47,916 nt of DNA. Origin: an uncultured Burkholderiales bacterium (GTDB lineage Bacteria; Pseudomonadota; Gammaproteobacteria; Burkholderiales; Burkholderiaceae_E). Of this stretch, positions 25,192-34,303 are shown piece after piece (the first letter of the stretch is position 1; the number at the start of each line of letters is the position of its first letter). Where the stretch lies: NCBI GenBank assembly GCA_902826305.1, contig CADEEH010000019.1:1-47916 (forward strand), given 5' to 3'. Position numbers and translations under genes: made by a program. The notes beneath the pieces were generated by a model, which was given only the letters and a program-made list of their open reading frames with translations, was not told where the DNA came from and ran no database searches.

Positions 25192-27339
25192 ATGACTGAT
25201 GATGGCCTCGAGGGACGCCGGCCGGCTTCCGCACCGATGACCGATACGCGACGTGATCCGTTGCCGCGGCATGGGCGACCTGCGCGAACGGCCGCATGGG
25301 CTCTTGCGCTGCTGCTGGCGGCCTGCGGCTCGGACGACGAGGTCAACGTCAAACCCGCGGGGATCGGCCCGGTCAGCGAAGTGCGGTACGACGGCAGCAG
25401 CGATGATCTGCTGACTGCCGGGCTGGGCAGGACGGGACTGGGTTCAGCGACCGCCCCGACGTTCGCGAACGCCGCCGCGCCCACCGCCACGGAACTGCGG
25501 CGCCTGGCGATCTGGAACAACTACCGCGCGCTCGCGGACATGACCGCCGCCGGCGGCTACGGCCGCCTGTACGGGCCGAACATCGACCTCGGCGGCAACG
25601 ACACACTCGGCGAGGGACGGATCGCCGGCCGCGAGTCGCTGGCGTTCCTGGACGACGGCACCGGGCGCGACAACGTGACGCTGATGGTGCAGGTGCCCGA
25701 TTCGTTCGACGTGGCGCAGGCATGCATCGTGGCCGCGCCGTCGAGCGGATCGCGGGGTGTCTACGGCGCGATTGGCACCACCGGCGAATGGGGACTGAAA
25801 CGCGGCTGTGCGGTCGCCTACACCGACAAGGGCACCGGCAACGGCGCCCACGACCTGTCCACCGACACCGTCACGCTGATCGACGGGCGACTCGCGCCCG
25901 CGGCTACCGCCGGCACGGCCTCGTTGTTCACCGCGCCGCTGGCCGCGGGTGAACGTGCCGCGTTCGACACCGCCTCGCCGAACCGCTTCGCGTTCAAACA
26001 CGCCCATTCGCAGCGCAACCCCGAGAAGGACTGGGGCCTGCACACACGACGTGCGATCGAGTTCGCGTTTTATGTGCTCAACGAGCAGTTCGGCCGTCCG
26101 TCGGGCAACTCGCGCACGGTCGTGCTCAAGCCGGAGAACACGATCGTGATCGCCTCCAGTGTGTCCAACGGCGGTGGCGCGGTGCTCGCCGCGGCCGAGG
26201 AAGACGGTGCCGGGCTGATCGACGGGGTCGTCGCCTCCGAGCCGCAGATCAACCTCGATCTTCCCGCGGGCATCACGGTGCGTCGGGGCGCAATCACGAT
26301 CGAGTCGGCGGGGCGACCGCTGTACGACTACGTGACACTGGCCAACCTGTACCAGCCGTGTGCGGCGATCGCGGCGTCCAATGCGGCCAGCCCGTTCCTC
26401 TCGTTCGTCGTCGCCACGCGGGCTGCCAACCGGTGCACCGCCCTGGCCGGTGCCGGGCTGCTGTCGGGCACGACCACCGCCGAACGGGCCGACGAGGCGC
26501 TGCAGAAGCTGCGTGCCGGTGGCTACGAGCCGGCGGCCGACCTGCTGCACGCGTCGCACTACGGGTTCAGCGTCGCACCGGCTGTGGCGGTGACCTACGC
26601 CAACGCCTACACGCGCTCGAAGGTGACCGACAATCTCTGCGGCTATTCGTTCGGCGCGACCAGCGCCACCACCGGTGCGCCGGTGGCCGCCGCTGCGGCC
26701 TCGATGCTGACCATCGCCCCGCTGGGCAACGGCATACCGCCGAGCAATGGCATCAACCTGATCAACCGGGCCGCGGCCAACGGGCCGATCAACGATCCGC
26801 TGGCGGTGTCGCCATCGACCGGGCTGGCCGACTACCACTTCGATGCGGCCAACTGCCTGCGCCAGCTGCTCGCGAATTCGGCGCTGACCAGCGGCATCGA
26901 CGCCACCCGCAAGCGGGCGAACCTGCGCGGCAAGCCGGCGCTGATCGTGCACGGACGCAGCGATGCGCTGATTCCGGTCAATCACACCTCGCGACCGTAT
27001 GTCGCGATGAACCAGCTCGCCGAAGGGGTCGCCAGCCGCGTGCGCTACATCGAGGTGACCAACGCGCAGCACTTCGAGGCGTTCCTCGGCCTGGCGGGAT
27101 ACGACACCCGCTTCGTCCCGTTGCATGTCTACGGGATCGCCGCGCTGAACCTGATGTGGAACCACCTGAAGCAAGGCGCGGCGTTGCCGCCGTCGCAACT
27201 GGTGCGCACGTTGCCGCGCGGCGGTACGCCGGGCGCCGCGCCGGCGATCGCCGCCAGCAACCTGCCACCGATCGCGGCGCAGCCGGCCGCCGGCGACCTG
27301 ATCGAGGTCGGCGGCGGGGTGATCGTGGTGCCGGAGTGA
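25192..27339 (+). CDS. D-(-)-3-hydroxybutyrate oligomer hydrolase
   Basis: A 715-residue lipoprotein esterase that hydrolyses 3-hydroxybutyrate oligomers released from poly-3-hydroxybutyrate. Lipobox LALLLAACGS (Cys about residue 44). Family features: LRRLAIWNNYRALADMTAAGGYGRLYGPN, then GRDNVTLMVQVPDSFDVAQACIVAAPSSGSRGVYGAIG, the serine motif SSVSNGGG (likely nucleophile S325), and KPALIVHGRSDALIPVNHTSRPY and NAQHFEAFL carrying the Asp and His. GAGGAG precedes the ATG. A phasin-like protein is encoded 2 kb away, consistent with PHB use in this organism. Confidence 0.9.
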   Translation: MTDDGLEGRRPASAPMTDTRRDPLPRHGRPARTAAWALALLLAACGSDDEVNVKPAGIGPVSEVRYDGSSDDLLTAGLGRTGLGSATAPTFANAAAPTATELRRLAIWNNYRALADMTAAGGYGRLYGPNIDLGGNDTLGEGRIAGRESLAFLDDGTGRDNVTLMVQVPDSFDVAQACIVAAPSSGSRGVYGAIGTTGEWGLKRGCAVAYTDKGTGNGAHDLSTDTVTLIDGRLAPAATAGTASLFTAPLAAGERAAFDTASPNRFAFKHAHSQRNPEKDWGLHTRRAIEFAFYVLNEQFGRPSGNSRTVVLKPENTIVIASSVSNGGGAVLAAAEEDGAGLIDGVVASEPQINLDLPAGITVRRGAITIESAGRPLYDYVTLANLYQPCAAIAASNAASPFLSFVVATRAANRCTALAGAGLLSGTTTAERADEALQKLRAGGYEPAADLLHASHYGFSVAPAVAVTYANAYTRSKVTDNLCGYSFGATSATTGAPVAAAAASMLTIAPLGNGIPPSNGINLINRAAANGPINDPLAVSPSTGLADYHFDAANCLRQLLANSALTSGIDATRKRANLRGKPALIVHGRSDALIPVNHTSRPYVAMNQLAEGVASRVRYIEVTNAQHFEAFLGLAGYDTRFVPLHVYGIAALNLMWNHLKQGAALPPSQLVRTLPRGGTPGAAPAIAASNLPPIAAQPAAGDLIEVGGGVIVVPE

Positions 27340-27354
27340 ACGCGGGAAACCGGC

Positions 27355-29157
27355 TCAGCCGGTCTTGCCCGCGCCCCAGGAATCGCGCAGTGTCACCGAG
27401 CGGTTGAACACCGGCCTGCCCGCCATGGAGTCGCGGCGATCGGCGACGAAGTAGCCGTGGCGCTCGAACTGGAATCGCTGCTCCGGTTCGGCCGCCGCCA
27501 GGCCCGGCTCGACGAACGCTCGTACGATCCGGCGTGAATCGGCGTTGAGCGCCTCGCGGTAGTCGCGGCCGCCGGCGTCCGGATGCGCGTGCTGGAACAG
27601 TCGCTCGTACAGCCGCACCTCGACCTCGAGGGCGTCGCGCGCCGACAGCCAGTGGATGTTGCCCTTGACCTTGTACTGGTCGGCGCCGGGTGTGCCCGAA
27701 CGCGAGTCGAGCAGCACCCGCGCATGGACCGCGGTCACGCGGCCGTCGGCATCCTTGTCGCACCCGGTGCATTCGATCACGTAGGCGAAACGCAGGCGGA
27801 CGCGATTGCCGGGAAAGAGCCGGAAGAACCCTTTCGGCGGCGTCTCGGTGAAGTCGTCGCGTTCGATCCACAGTTCGCGCGTGAACGGCAACACACGCAC
27901 GCCGCGTTCGGGCTGTTGCGGATGCACCGGGGCGTTGCAGGTTTCCACCGCATCGGCCGGGAAGTCGGTCAGCACCAGGCGCAGCGGATCGAGCACCGCG
28001 GTCGCGCGCGCGGCCTTCGGATCGAGGTCGTCGCGCAGCGCCTGCTCGAGCGCGCTCATCTCGATCCACGAGTCGGCCTTGGCGACACCGATGCGCTCGC
28101 AGAAGAGCTGGATCGCCTCGGGCGTGTAGCCGCGGCGGCGCAGCCCGACCAGGGTCGGCATCCGCGGATCGTCCCAGCCCTCGACGACACCGCTGGTGAC
28201 CAGTTCCTGCAGCTTGCGCTTGCTGGTCAGCGTGTAGGTCAGGTTCAGCCGGGCGAACTCGATCTGCTGCGGCAGCGGGCGATCGAAGAAGCCGCCATCG
28301 GCCAGCCGCTCGAGCAGCCAGTCGTACAGCGGTCGATGATCCTCGAACTCGAGTGTGCAGATCGAGTGGGTGATGTTCTCGAGTGCATCGGAGATCGGAT
28401 GGGCGTAGTCGTACATCGGATAGACACACCAGCGATCACCGGTCCGATGATGATCGGCAAAGCGGATCCGGTACAACACGGGGTCGCGCAGGTTGACGTT
28501 GGGCGACGTCATGTCGATCTTGGCGCGCAGCACGTGCGAGCCTTCCGGGTGTTTCCCCTCGCGCATCTCGCGCAGCAGGGCCAGGCTCTCCTCGGGCGGG
28601 CGGTCGCGGAAGCGCGAGTCGCGTCCCGGTTCGGTCAGTGTGCCGCGATTGGCCCGGATCTCGTCGGCGCTCTGCGAATCGACGTACGCGTGACCGGCCC
28701 GGACCAGCGCCTCGGCGAACGCGAACAGCAGGTCGAAATAGTCACTCGCGTAGTAGAGGTTGTCCTCGCGCCCGTCCTGCCAGTCGAAGCCGAGCCAACG
28801 CACCGCATCGACGATCGAATCGACGTACTCCTGCTCCTCCTTGACCGGATTGGTGTCGTCGAAACGCAGGTGGCAGCGTCCGTCGTAGTCCCTGGCCAGC
28901 CCGAAGTTCAGGCAGATCGACTTCGCGTGTCCGATGTGCAGGTAACCATTCGGCTCCGGGGGGAACCGCGTGCGGATCCTGGCGACATCCGGTGGTCCCC
29001 CGCGGTGTGCCGCGGCCAAGTCCGGGTGGCCGGCCCAGCGCCGGGGCGTGTAGCGGCCTGCCGCGAGGTCGGTATCGATCGCGCTGCGAATGAAATTCGA
29101 CGGCGGATCGGTGGCCGGGGGTTTTCTGGGGGCGTTCGCGGGTCGGGCGTCACTCAT
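27355..29157 (-). CDS. glnS: Glutaminyl-tRNA synthetase
   Basis: Class I aminoacyl-tRNA synthetase of 600 residues: RFPPEPNGYLHIGHAKSICL (HIGH), RFDDTNPVKEEQEYVDSI, WCVYPMYDYAHPISDALENI, and TLTSKRKLQELV in place of the KMSKS loop. The N-terminus has NFIRSAIDTDLAAGRY followed by about 22 extra residues (PRRWAGHPDLAAAHRGG...) before IRTRFPPEPNG. A similar insertion is what I recall for Burkholderiales GlnRS and is absent in E. coli. The start at 29157 has no strong ribosome binding site. Confidence 0.96.
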   Translation of the reverse strand: MSDARPANAPRKPPATDPPSNFIRSAIDTDLAAGRYTPRRWAGHPDLAAAHRGGPPDVARIRTRFPPEPNGYLHIGHAKSICLNFGLARDYDGRCHLRFDDTNPVKEEQEYVDSIVDAVRWLGFDWQDGREDNLYYASDYFDLLFAFAEALVRAGHAYVDSQSADEIRANRGTLTEPGRDSRFRDRPPEESLALLREMREGKHPEGSHVLRAKIDMTSPNVNLRDPVLYRIRFADHHRTGDRWCVYPMYDYAHPISDALENITHSICTLEFEDHRPLYDWLLERLADGGFFDRPLPQQIEFARLNLTYTLTSKRKLQELVTSGVVEGWDDPRMPTLVGLRRRGYTPEAIQLFCERIGVAKADSWIEMSALEQALRDDLDPKAARATAVLDPLRLVLTDFPADAVETCNAPVHPQQPERGVRVLPFTRELWIERDDFTETPPKGFFRLFPGNRVRLRFAYVIECTGCDKDADGRVTAVHARVLLDSRSGTPGADQYKVKGNIHWLSARDALEVEVRLYERLFQHAHPDAGGRDYREALNADSRRIVRAFVEPGLAAAEPEQRFQFERHGYFVADRRDSMAGRPVFNRSVTLRDSWGAGKTG

Positions 29158-29198
29158 CCGGGATGCTGCGGGGCGCGCAGGACGTGGGCGAACTCCAC

Positions 29199-29204
29199 AT
29201 TCTA
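29199..29204 (-). promoter_or_regulatory. Probable glnS -10 element
   Basis: The minus strand reads GGCTAGAATG with TAGAAT at 29204-29199, about 42 nt upstream of the glnS ATG. A matching -35 at 17 bp is weak. The 140-bp gap to the phasin-like gene holds nothing else I can call. Confidence 0.45.
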
Positions 29205-29298
29205 GCCTTGCCCTGGGCGTGGTCCCCCATGACCGCTGTCCGGCGTGGCCTGGGGGCATCGTCAGGCCGGCAAGCCGCTCCCGGCCGTGCCCGGGCTG

Positions 29299-29718
29299 TC
29301 ATCCGTCCTTGCGCGCATCCTTGCGCCGCAGGCGCATCAGGTTGCTGCGGACCTTGCGCTGGGTCGGTGTCAGCGCCTTGGACCAGCCGACGCCGGCCGC
29401 GTCGATCGAGTCGCGGGTCGCCTCGGTCATCATCCGGAGGAAGTTGTCCGGGCGCGGATCGCGTGTCCAGTCGGCATGCCGCGCCATCAACGCCAGCAGG
29501 TCGCGCTGCATCTTCAACTGGTGATTCGCGATCACCGAGGACGTGTGCATCGCCGCCTGCATCTTCTCGGTGATCATGCGCACCGCCTCGGCGCGTTCTC
29601 GCGGCGAGGCGGGCCAGCGCGGATCGAGCAGCCGCAGCGTGCGACGGGCCATCACTTCCGGGGCTTGCCCGGCTATGTCCATCGAGTGTTGCCAGGCCTG
29701 CAGCCACGGATTCTTCAT
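29299..29718 (-). CDS. Phasin-like polyhydroxyalkanoate granule-associated protein (tentative)
   Basis: A 139-residue helical, basic protein. The layout (aromatic N-terminal helix NPWLQAWQHSMDIAGQAPEV, a central ERAEAVRMITEKMQAAMHTS, and a C-terminal LTPTQRKVRSNLMRLRRKDARKD) resembles short PHA granule-associated phasins annotated in Burkholderiales. It starts at an ATG overlapping the FKBP stop by one base (TGATG; a GTG sits one codon upstream), so it is the last gene of the HAD-GGT-dehydrogenase-FKBP operon. The assignment is by general pattern only. Confidence 0.5.
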   Translation of the reverse strand: MKNPWLQAWQHSMDIAGQAPEVMARRTLRLLDPRWPASPRERAEAVRMITEKMQAAMHTSSVIANHQLKMQRDLLALMARHADWTRDPRPDNFLRMMTEATRDSIDAAGVGWSKALTPTQRKVRSNLMRLRRKDARKDG

Positions 29719-30071
29719 CACAACGCCAGCAGTTCCACTTCGAACAGCAGCGTCGCATTGGGCGGGATCACGCCGCCGGCGCCGCGCGCGCCGTAGCCGA
29801 GTTCGGGCGGGACGATCAGCCGGCGCGTGCCGCCGATCTTCATGCCGACCACACCCTCGTCCCAGCCCTTGATCACATGCCCCGCTCCGAGCGGGAAGGT
29901 GAACGGGTCGCCGCGATCCTTGCTGGAATCGAACTTGGCACCGGCCTTGCCGTCTTCGTACAACCAGCCGGTGTAGTGGACGGTCGCACGCTGGCCGACG
30001 GCCGCTTGTGCCCCGTTGCCGACGGTGACGTCTTCGTACTGCAGCCCCGAGGCGGTGGTCTGGACGGGCAT
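29718..30071 (-). CDS. FKBP-type peptidyl-prolyl isomerase, probable independent product of the fusion frame
   Basis: Internal ATG at 30071 with AAGGA at 30083-30079 gives a 117-residue protein matching the free FKBP of related bacteria from its first residue ([15 protein letters not shown]). Key FKBP residues are visible: [39 protein letters not shown] and [10 protein letters not shown]. It would act as a cytoplasmic prolyl isomerase, since it has no signal peptide. Whether the longer fusion, this form or both are made cannot be read from sequence. Confidence 0.7.
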   Translation of the reverse strand: MPVQTTASGLQYEDVTVGNGAQAAVGQRATVHYTGWLYEDGKAGAKFDSSKDRGDPFTFPLGAGHVIKGWDEGVVGMKIGGTRRLIVPPELGYGARGAGGVIPPNATLLFEVELLAL

Positions 30072-30599
30072 CTTCGAATCCTTGATCGGTGAAGAAACCG
30101 AGAGTGTTGCACGAATCGCTTCGACCCGAGCCCGGTTGACCCCGAAATCGCGCCGGCCGAGGCGGGACGCCGAGCGGACGTGGATCACGGCGGCGGACTC
30201 GTCGAGGAGGAACTCGACATCGTCGACGAAACCCAGCACACGGGACTCGAACTCCGCGTACAGGTAACCCGACTGTTCGTTGACGATCCGGACCCCGGGA
30301 CGCGCGGCGACGATCGCCCGCAGCCGCCGCAACACCGCGCGCGGTTCGCCGGCCGCCGACAGCGGCGCGATCCGGTGGTACTCGGTGTCGGCGAAACTGG
30401 ATACGGCGTTGGTCAGGTGCGTGCGCACCGGACGCAGCCGGCCATCGACGATGCCGAGGTCATCCGGTCGTGTGCCCGCCAGCCATCCCATCTGTCCTCC
30501 GATCACCAGCGCAACCGCCACGAGCGCCACCGTGCCGGCGATCCGGGCGACCCATCCGACGAGCCGGGCGCGAAGGCCGCGCGGCCCGGTTTTGTCCAC
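29718..30599 (-). CDS. DUF1499 membrane protein fused in frame to an FKBP-type peptidyl-prolyl isomerase
   Basis: One open frame of 293 residues. Residues 1-40 hold a membrane anchor ([22 protein letters not shown]). Residues 65-165 are DUF1499 ([51 protein letters not shown]). After an 11-residue linker comes a complete FKBP domain from [18 protein letters not shown] to [17 protein letters not shown], normally a free 115-residue protein. The linker DNA is AT-richer than its surroundings and holds AAGGA 7 nt before the internal ATG at 30071, so the isomerase is probably also made alone. It starts at GTG, 7 nt after the dehydrogenase stop. Confidence 0.8.
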   Translation of the reverse strand: MDKTGPRGLRARLVGWVARIAGTVALVAVALVIGGQMGWLAGTRPDDLGIVDGRLRPVRTHLTNAVSSFADTEYHRIAPLSAAGEPRAVLRRLRAIVAARPGVRIVNEQSGYLYAEFESRVLGFVDDVEFLLDESAAVIHVRSASRLGRRDFGVNRARVEAIRATLSVSSPIKDSKMPVQTTASGLQYEDVTVGNGAQAAVGQRATVHYTGWLYEDGKAGAKFDSSKDRGDPFTFPLGAGHVIKGWDEGVVGMKIGGTRRLIVPPELGYGARGAGGVIPPNATLLFEVELLAL

Positions 30600-30606
30600 C
30601 GCGTAC

Positions 30607-31509
30607 TCAGCCGCGGGGGCGAAGCCGCCTGACCAGACTCGAGGTATCCATCCTCCCGCCGCCCATCTTCTGGACGTCGGCGTAGAACTGATCGACCAGC
30701 GCGGTCACCGGCAGCGTCGCCCGATTGCGCCGGGCCTCGTCCAGGCACAGCCCGAGGTCCTTGCGCATCCAGTCGACCGCGAAACCGAAGTCGAACTTGT
30801 CGTCGATCATCGTCGCGGCACGGTTGTCCATCTGCCAGGACTGGGCCGCGCCCTTGCCGATCACCTCGAACACCAGTTTCATGTCCAGGCCGGCCGACTG
30901 GCCGAACGCGACCCCCTCGGCGAGTCCCTGCAGCAGGCCGGCGATGCAGATCTGGTTGACCATCTTCGCGAGCTGGCCGGCGCCGGCATCGCCGATCCGC
31001 GTGAACGCCCGCGCGAACGCCATGCCGACCGGACGGACGCGGTCGAACGCCGCCGCATCACCCCCACACATGACGGTCAGCAGGCCGTTGACGGCGCCGG
31101 CCTGGCCACCGGAGACCGGTGCGTCGACGAAATGCAGTCCGCGTGAACGGGCTTCGGTGTACAGCTCGCGTGCAACCGCGGCCGATGCGGTGGTGTGATC
31201 GACGAACACCGCGTCGGGACCCATGCCGGCGAACGCCCCGTCCGCACCGAGCACGACACTGCGCAGGTCGTCGTCGTTGCCGACGCAGCAGAACACGATC
31301 TGCGCGCCGCCGGCCGCCTCGCGCGGGGTCGGTGCCGAGCGGCCGCCGTGTTTCGCGGCCCAGTCGCGGGCCTTGTCGGTGGTCCGGTTGTAGACGGTGA
31401 CGTCGTGGCCGGCCGCGCGCAGATGACCGGCCATCGGCGCACCCATCACACCGAGGCCGAGGAAGGCGACGCGATGCGCGGGCACGGCGTCATAGGTTCT
31501 GGATGTCAT
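30607..31509 (-). CDS. NAD(P)-dependent beta-hydroxyacid dehydrogenase (3-hydroxyisobutyrate dehydrogenase family)
   Basis: A 300-residue dehydrogenase with a Rossmann start ([31 protein letters not shown]), the substrate loop [24 protein letters not shown] and the catalytic Lys in [16 protein letters not shown]. Substrates of the family include 3-hydroxyisobutyrate, tartronate semialdehyde and related hydroxyacids; which one applies is not decided. GGAG 9 nt before the ATG at 31509. It follows the GGT gene by 22 nt. Confidence 0.9.
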   Translation of the reverse strand: MTSRTYDAVPAHRVAFLGLGVMGAPMAGHLRAAGHDVTVYNRTTDKARDWAAKHGGRSAPTPREAAGGAQIVFCCVGNDDDLRSVVLGADGAFAGMGPDAVFVDHTTASAAVARELYTEARSRGLHFVDAPVSGGQAGAVNGLLTVMCGGDAAAFDRVRPVGMAFARAFTRIGDAGAGQLAKMVNQICIAGLLQGLAEGVAFGQSAGLDMKLVFEVIGKGAAQSWQMDNRAATMIDDKFDFGFAVDWMRKDLGLCLDEARRNRATLPVTALVDQFYADVQKMGGGRMDTSSLVRRLRPRG

Positions 31510-31531
31510 CGGGTCTGTCTCCTGTGGTCGT

Positions 31532-33145
31532 TCAGAAACACGCCGCGTGGCCGTCGCGGCGCGAATCACTCGCCGCCAGGTAGCCGTCGGCGAGGTCGTC
31601 GCTCAGTCGCCAGATGAACTGGCCCGAGCCGAAATCCATGTACGGATCGTCGAGTGTCTCGATCCGGTGGCCGAGCCTGCCCAAGGTCGCGACCACCGAT
31701 GGCTCCATCGTCCGCTCGACGTCGACCGCGAGGCCTTGATTGACCTTCCATCGCGGCGCGTCGCAGGCGGCCTGCGGCGGCTGACGGAAGTCGATCATCC
31801 GGACCAGCGTCTGCACGTGGCCCTGCGGCTGCATGTTGCCGCCCATCACGCCGAAACTCATCTGCGGCTTGCCCTCGCGGGTCAGGAAGCCCGGGATGAT
31901 CGTCTGGAACGGCCGCTTGCCGGGCGCCACGCAGTTCGGATGCGCGGGGTCCAGCGTGAAGCAGTAGCCGCGATTCTGCAGCGACACGCCGGTCGCGCCG
32001 GCGACCACGCCGCTGCCGAAGCCCATGTAGTTCGACTGGATGAACGACACCATCATCCCGCGTTCGTCGGCCGCGGTCAGATAGACGGTGCCGCCGGCCG
32101 GCGGCGAGCCGTGGGCGAAGTCGGTGGCCGCGTCGCGCCGGATCAGGCGCGAGCGCGACTCGAGGTAGGCGTCGTCGAGCAGCGACGCCGGCGTGACACC
32201 GGTCATCCAGCGTTCGTCGGCGACGTAGCGGTAGACGTCGGCGAATGCCGCCTTCATCGCCTCGATCTGCAGGTGGCGCGCTTCGGCCGAGTCCGGATGC
32301 AGTTCCGACATGTCCAGATGCGACAGGATGCCCAGCGCCATCAGCGCGGCGATGCCCTGACCGTTGGGCGGGATCTCGTGCAACGTGTAGCCGTGATAGT
32401 CGCGCGCCAGCGGTGTGACCCAGTCGGCCCGGTACTCGCGCAGGTCGCCGAGTGACAACGTGCCGCCGTTGGCGGCGGCGTGTGCGACCAGGCCGGCGGC
32501 GGTTTCGCCCTCGTAGAAGTCGCGGCCGCCGGATTCGGCGATGCGCCGCAGCGTCGCCGCCGCCGAGGTGAAGACGAAGCGCTCGCCGATCTCCGGTGCG
32601 CGGCCGCGCGGCAGGAAGGTGTCGGCGAAGCCGGGCTGCGAGGCCAGTTCACCGGACTGAGCGACCCATTTCTGGCGCACGATCTGCGCCACGCCGAAGC
32701 CGCGCTCGGCCAGCTCGATCGCCGGCGCGATCAGGTCGGCGAACGGCAACACGCCGAACTTCTCGTGCAGTGCCGCCCAGGCCGCGATCGCGCCGGGCAC
32801 CGTGACCGTGTCCCAGCCGCGCTTCGGGAATCGCCCGCCGTGCCGGCGGCGGAAGTACTCGACATCCCAGGTGGCCGGCGCGGTGCCCGACGCATTCAGT
32901 CCGTGCAGCCCGCGGCCGTCCCAGACGATCGCGAACGCATCGCTGCCCAGGCCGTTGGAGACCGGCTCGACGATCGTCAGCGCCGCGGCGGCGGCGATGA
33001 TCGCATCGACCGCGTTGCCGCCACGCTGGAGCATCCGCAGCCCGGCCTGTGCGGCCAGCGGCTGCGAGGTGGCGACGACATTGCGCGCGAACACCGGCGT
33101 GCGCAGCGTCGGATAGCCGTGGTGCCAGTCGAAGGGAGCATACAT
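31532..33145 (-). CDS. Gamma-glutamyltransferase family protein (Ntn hydrolase)
   Basis: A 537-residue GGT-family protein that should self-cleave into two subunits. Motifs: VVATSQPLAAQAGLRMLQRGGNAVDA, EPVSNGLGSDAFAIVWDG, PPNGQGIAALMALGIL, and GGTVYLTAADERGMMVSFIQSNYMGFGSG, where the Thr of GGTVYLT is the expected nucleophile and new N-terminus. No signal peptide is visible, so it may be cytoplasmic, as in the gamma-glutamyl hydrolases of amine or cephalosporin-type pathways. It lies between the HAD and dehydrogenase genes in one operon. Confidence 0.9.
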   Translation of the reverse strand: MYAPFDWHHGYPTLRTPVFARNVVATSQPLAAQAGLRMLQRGGNAVDAIIAAAAALTIVEPVSNGLGSDAFAIVWDGRGLHGLNASGTAPATWDVEYFRRRHGGRFPKRGWDTVTVPGAIAAWAALHEKFGVLPFADLIAPAIELAERGFGVAQIVRQKWVAQSGELASQPGFADTFLPRGRAPEIGERFVFTSAAATLRRIAESGGRDFYEGETAAGLVAHAAANGGTLSLGDLREYRADWVTPLARDYHGYTLHEIPPNGQGIAALMALGILSHLDMSELHPDSAEARHLQIEAMKAAFADVYRYVADERWMTGVTPASLLDDAYLESRSRLIRRDAATDFAHGSPPAGGTVYLTAADERGMMVSFIQSNYMGFGSGVVAGATGVSLQNRGYCFTLDPAHPNCVAPGKRPFQTIIPGFLTREGKPQMSFGVMGGNMQPQGHVQTLVRMIDFRQPPQAACDAPRWKVNQGLAVDVERTMEPSVVATLGRLGHRIETLDDPYMDFGSGQFIWRLSDDLADGYLAASDSRRDGHAACF

Positions 33146-33163
33146 GGCGCGTTCACTCGCGGT

Positions 33164-33874
33164 TCAGGGCGACGGGCAGCCGAGCTGGTCGGCGAGTTCG
33201 TCCAGGTCCGGCGCTTCGAAGTCGGCCAGCGGAGCGGCGGGCTCGACATGTGCAGCCGGCGGGTTCGGACCATACTCCCCGGGCCGGCCGACGAAGGCGG
33301 TCCGGCAACCGCAGGCGCGGGCGGCCGCGAGATCGTCACGATGGGCGGCGACCATCATCATCGCCTGCGGCTCGATCGAGAAGACATCACAGACACCGAG
33401 GTAGGTCCGCGGGTCCGGCTTGTAGGCCCGGAAGACCTCGGCCGACAGGATCAGGTCCCACGGCAGACCGCCGTGTTTGGCCATGTCGGCCAGCAGCGCC
33501 AGGTTGCCGTTGGACAACGTGCAGATCGTGAAGCGCCTGCGCAGCCGCGCGAGCCCGCGGACCGAATCGGGCCACGGGTCCAGTCGATGCCAGACGTTGT
33601 TCAGATGTGCGCGAGCCGTCTCGTCGAGGTCGTGCAGGCCGAACCGTTCGATCAGTCCGTCGAGGATCGAACGGTGCAGGCGGTCGATCGAGGTCCAGCC
33701 CTGCTGCCCGCTGCGGACTCGCTGCATCGCCGGCTGGTACCCGGCGCGCCACGCGAGCGCGAACTCGCCCGGGTCGATGCCCAGGCCCATCGCGCCGACC
33801 TCGCGCCGGATCGTTCCGTACCAGTCGACGACGGTACCGAACACGTCGAAGGCGAGCACCGTGGGTGCGTTCAT
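33164..33874 (-). CDS. Haloacid dehalogenase type II-like HAD hydrolase
   Basis: A 236-residue HAD-superfamily enzyme. Motif I is LAFDVFGTVVDWYG (nucleophile Asp), motif II TLSNGN, motif III the Lys of AYKPDPRTY, and motif IV VAAHRDDLAAARACG. The FDVFGTVVDW/TLSNGN/KPDPR set is that of L-2-haloacid dehalogenases, though many such proteins act on other substrates. The ATG at 33874 was preferred because an upstream start adds unrelated residues. It is the first gene of the operon with GGT, dehydrogenase, DUF1499/FKBP and the phasin-like gene. Confidence 0.87.
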   Translation of the reverse strand: MNAPTVLAFDVFGTVVDWYGTIRREVGAMGLGIDPGEFALAWRAGYQPAMQRVRSGQQGWTSIDRLHRSILDGLIERFGLHDLDETARAHLNNVWHRLDPWPDSVRGLARLRRRFTICTLSNGNLALLADMAKHGGLPWDLILSAEVFRAYKPDPRTYLGVCDVFSIEPQAMMMVAAHRDDLAAARACGCRTAFVGRPGEYGPNPPAAHVEPAAPLADFEAPDLDELADQLGCPSP

Positions 33875-33977
33875 GGGATCTCGCGGTTGATGGCGGCGGG
33901 ACGGCATCCGGATGCCGACGCCGGTGTGTGGTCGTTGCAGGGTTCCGTGCCGAGTCTAACAAATGGCCGCGACCCGT

Positions 33978-33995
33978 CGGGCGGACGTCCGCCCG
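33978..33995. repeat. 18-bp perfect palindrome upstream of the HAD operon
   Basis: CGGGCGGACGTCCGCCCG is self-complementary with no spacer and lies about 105 bp upstream of the HAD start codon, within its likely promoter region. A dimeric regulator site is possible; no candidate regulator is adjacent. Confidence 0.4.
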
Positions 33996-34008
33996 GCCGG
34001 GCGAGCAC

Positions 34009-34037
34009 CAAAGAAAACGCCCCGGCGGACCGGGGCG
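34009..34037 (-). terminator. Intrinsic terminator after the small secreted peptide gene
   Basis: On the minus strand CGCCCCGG-tccg-CCGGGGCG (34037-34018) forms a perfect 8-bp stem with a tetraloop and is followed by TTTTCTTT. This ends the transcript of the 64-residue peptide gene about 65 nt after its stop. Confidence 0.88.
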
Positions 34038-34103
34038 AAAGAGGAGAGAGGAGGACAATTCAACGGCAGGACAGGGACGGCGGCTGACGCCGTCCCGGAT
34101 CGA

Positions 34104-34298
34104 TCAGGCGTCACCCGCGTCGGACGCGCCGGTGAGCGGGTTGGAACGGGCCGCCGGAGGGTCGACGGCATCGGCCATCTTCGCGGCGTCGAATTCGCGC
34201 AGTACCGGGCTGGCACTGGTCGGGACGGCGGCGGCGTACGTCTGGCCGCCGACCGAAACGATCGCGGCGAGGACAAGGGTTCGAACGACGGTGGACAT
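34104..34298 (-). CDS. Small secreted peptide (64 residues), function unknown
   Basis: A complete standalone gene: a signal peptide MSTVVRTLVLAAIVSVGG with cleavage likely after YAA or AAA, then about 40 mature residues that are polar and rich in Ala, Asp, Pro and Ser, with no Cys. AGGAAG sits 5 nt before the ATG, and an intrinsic terminator follows. I do not recognise the family. Its ribosome binding site is paired in a predicted 15-bp leader stem (34304-34370), so translation is probably regulated. Confidence 0.7.
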   Translation of the reverse strand: MSTVVRTLVLAAIVSVGGQTYAAAVPTSASPVLREFDAAKMADAVDPPAARSNPLTGASDAGDA

Positions 34299-34303
34299 GA
34301 CGG

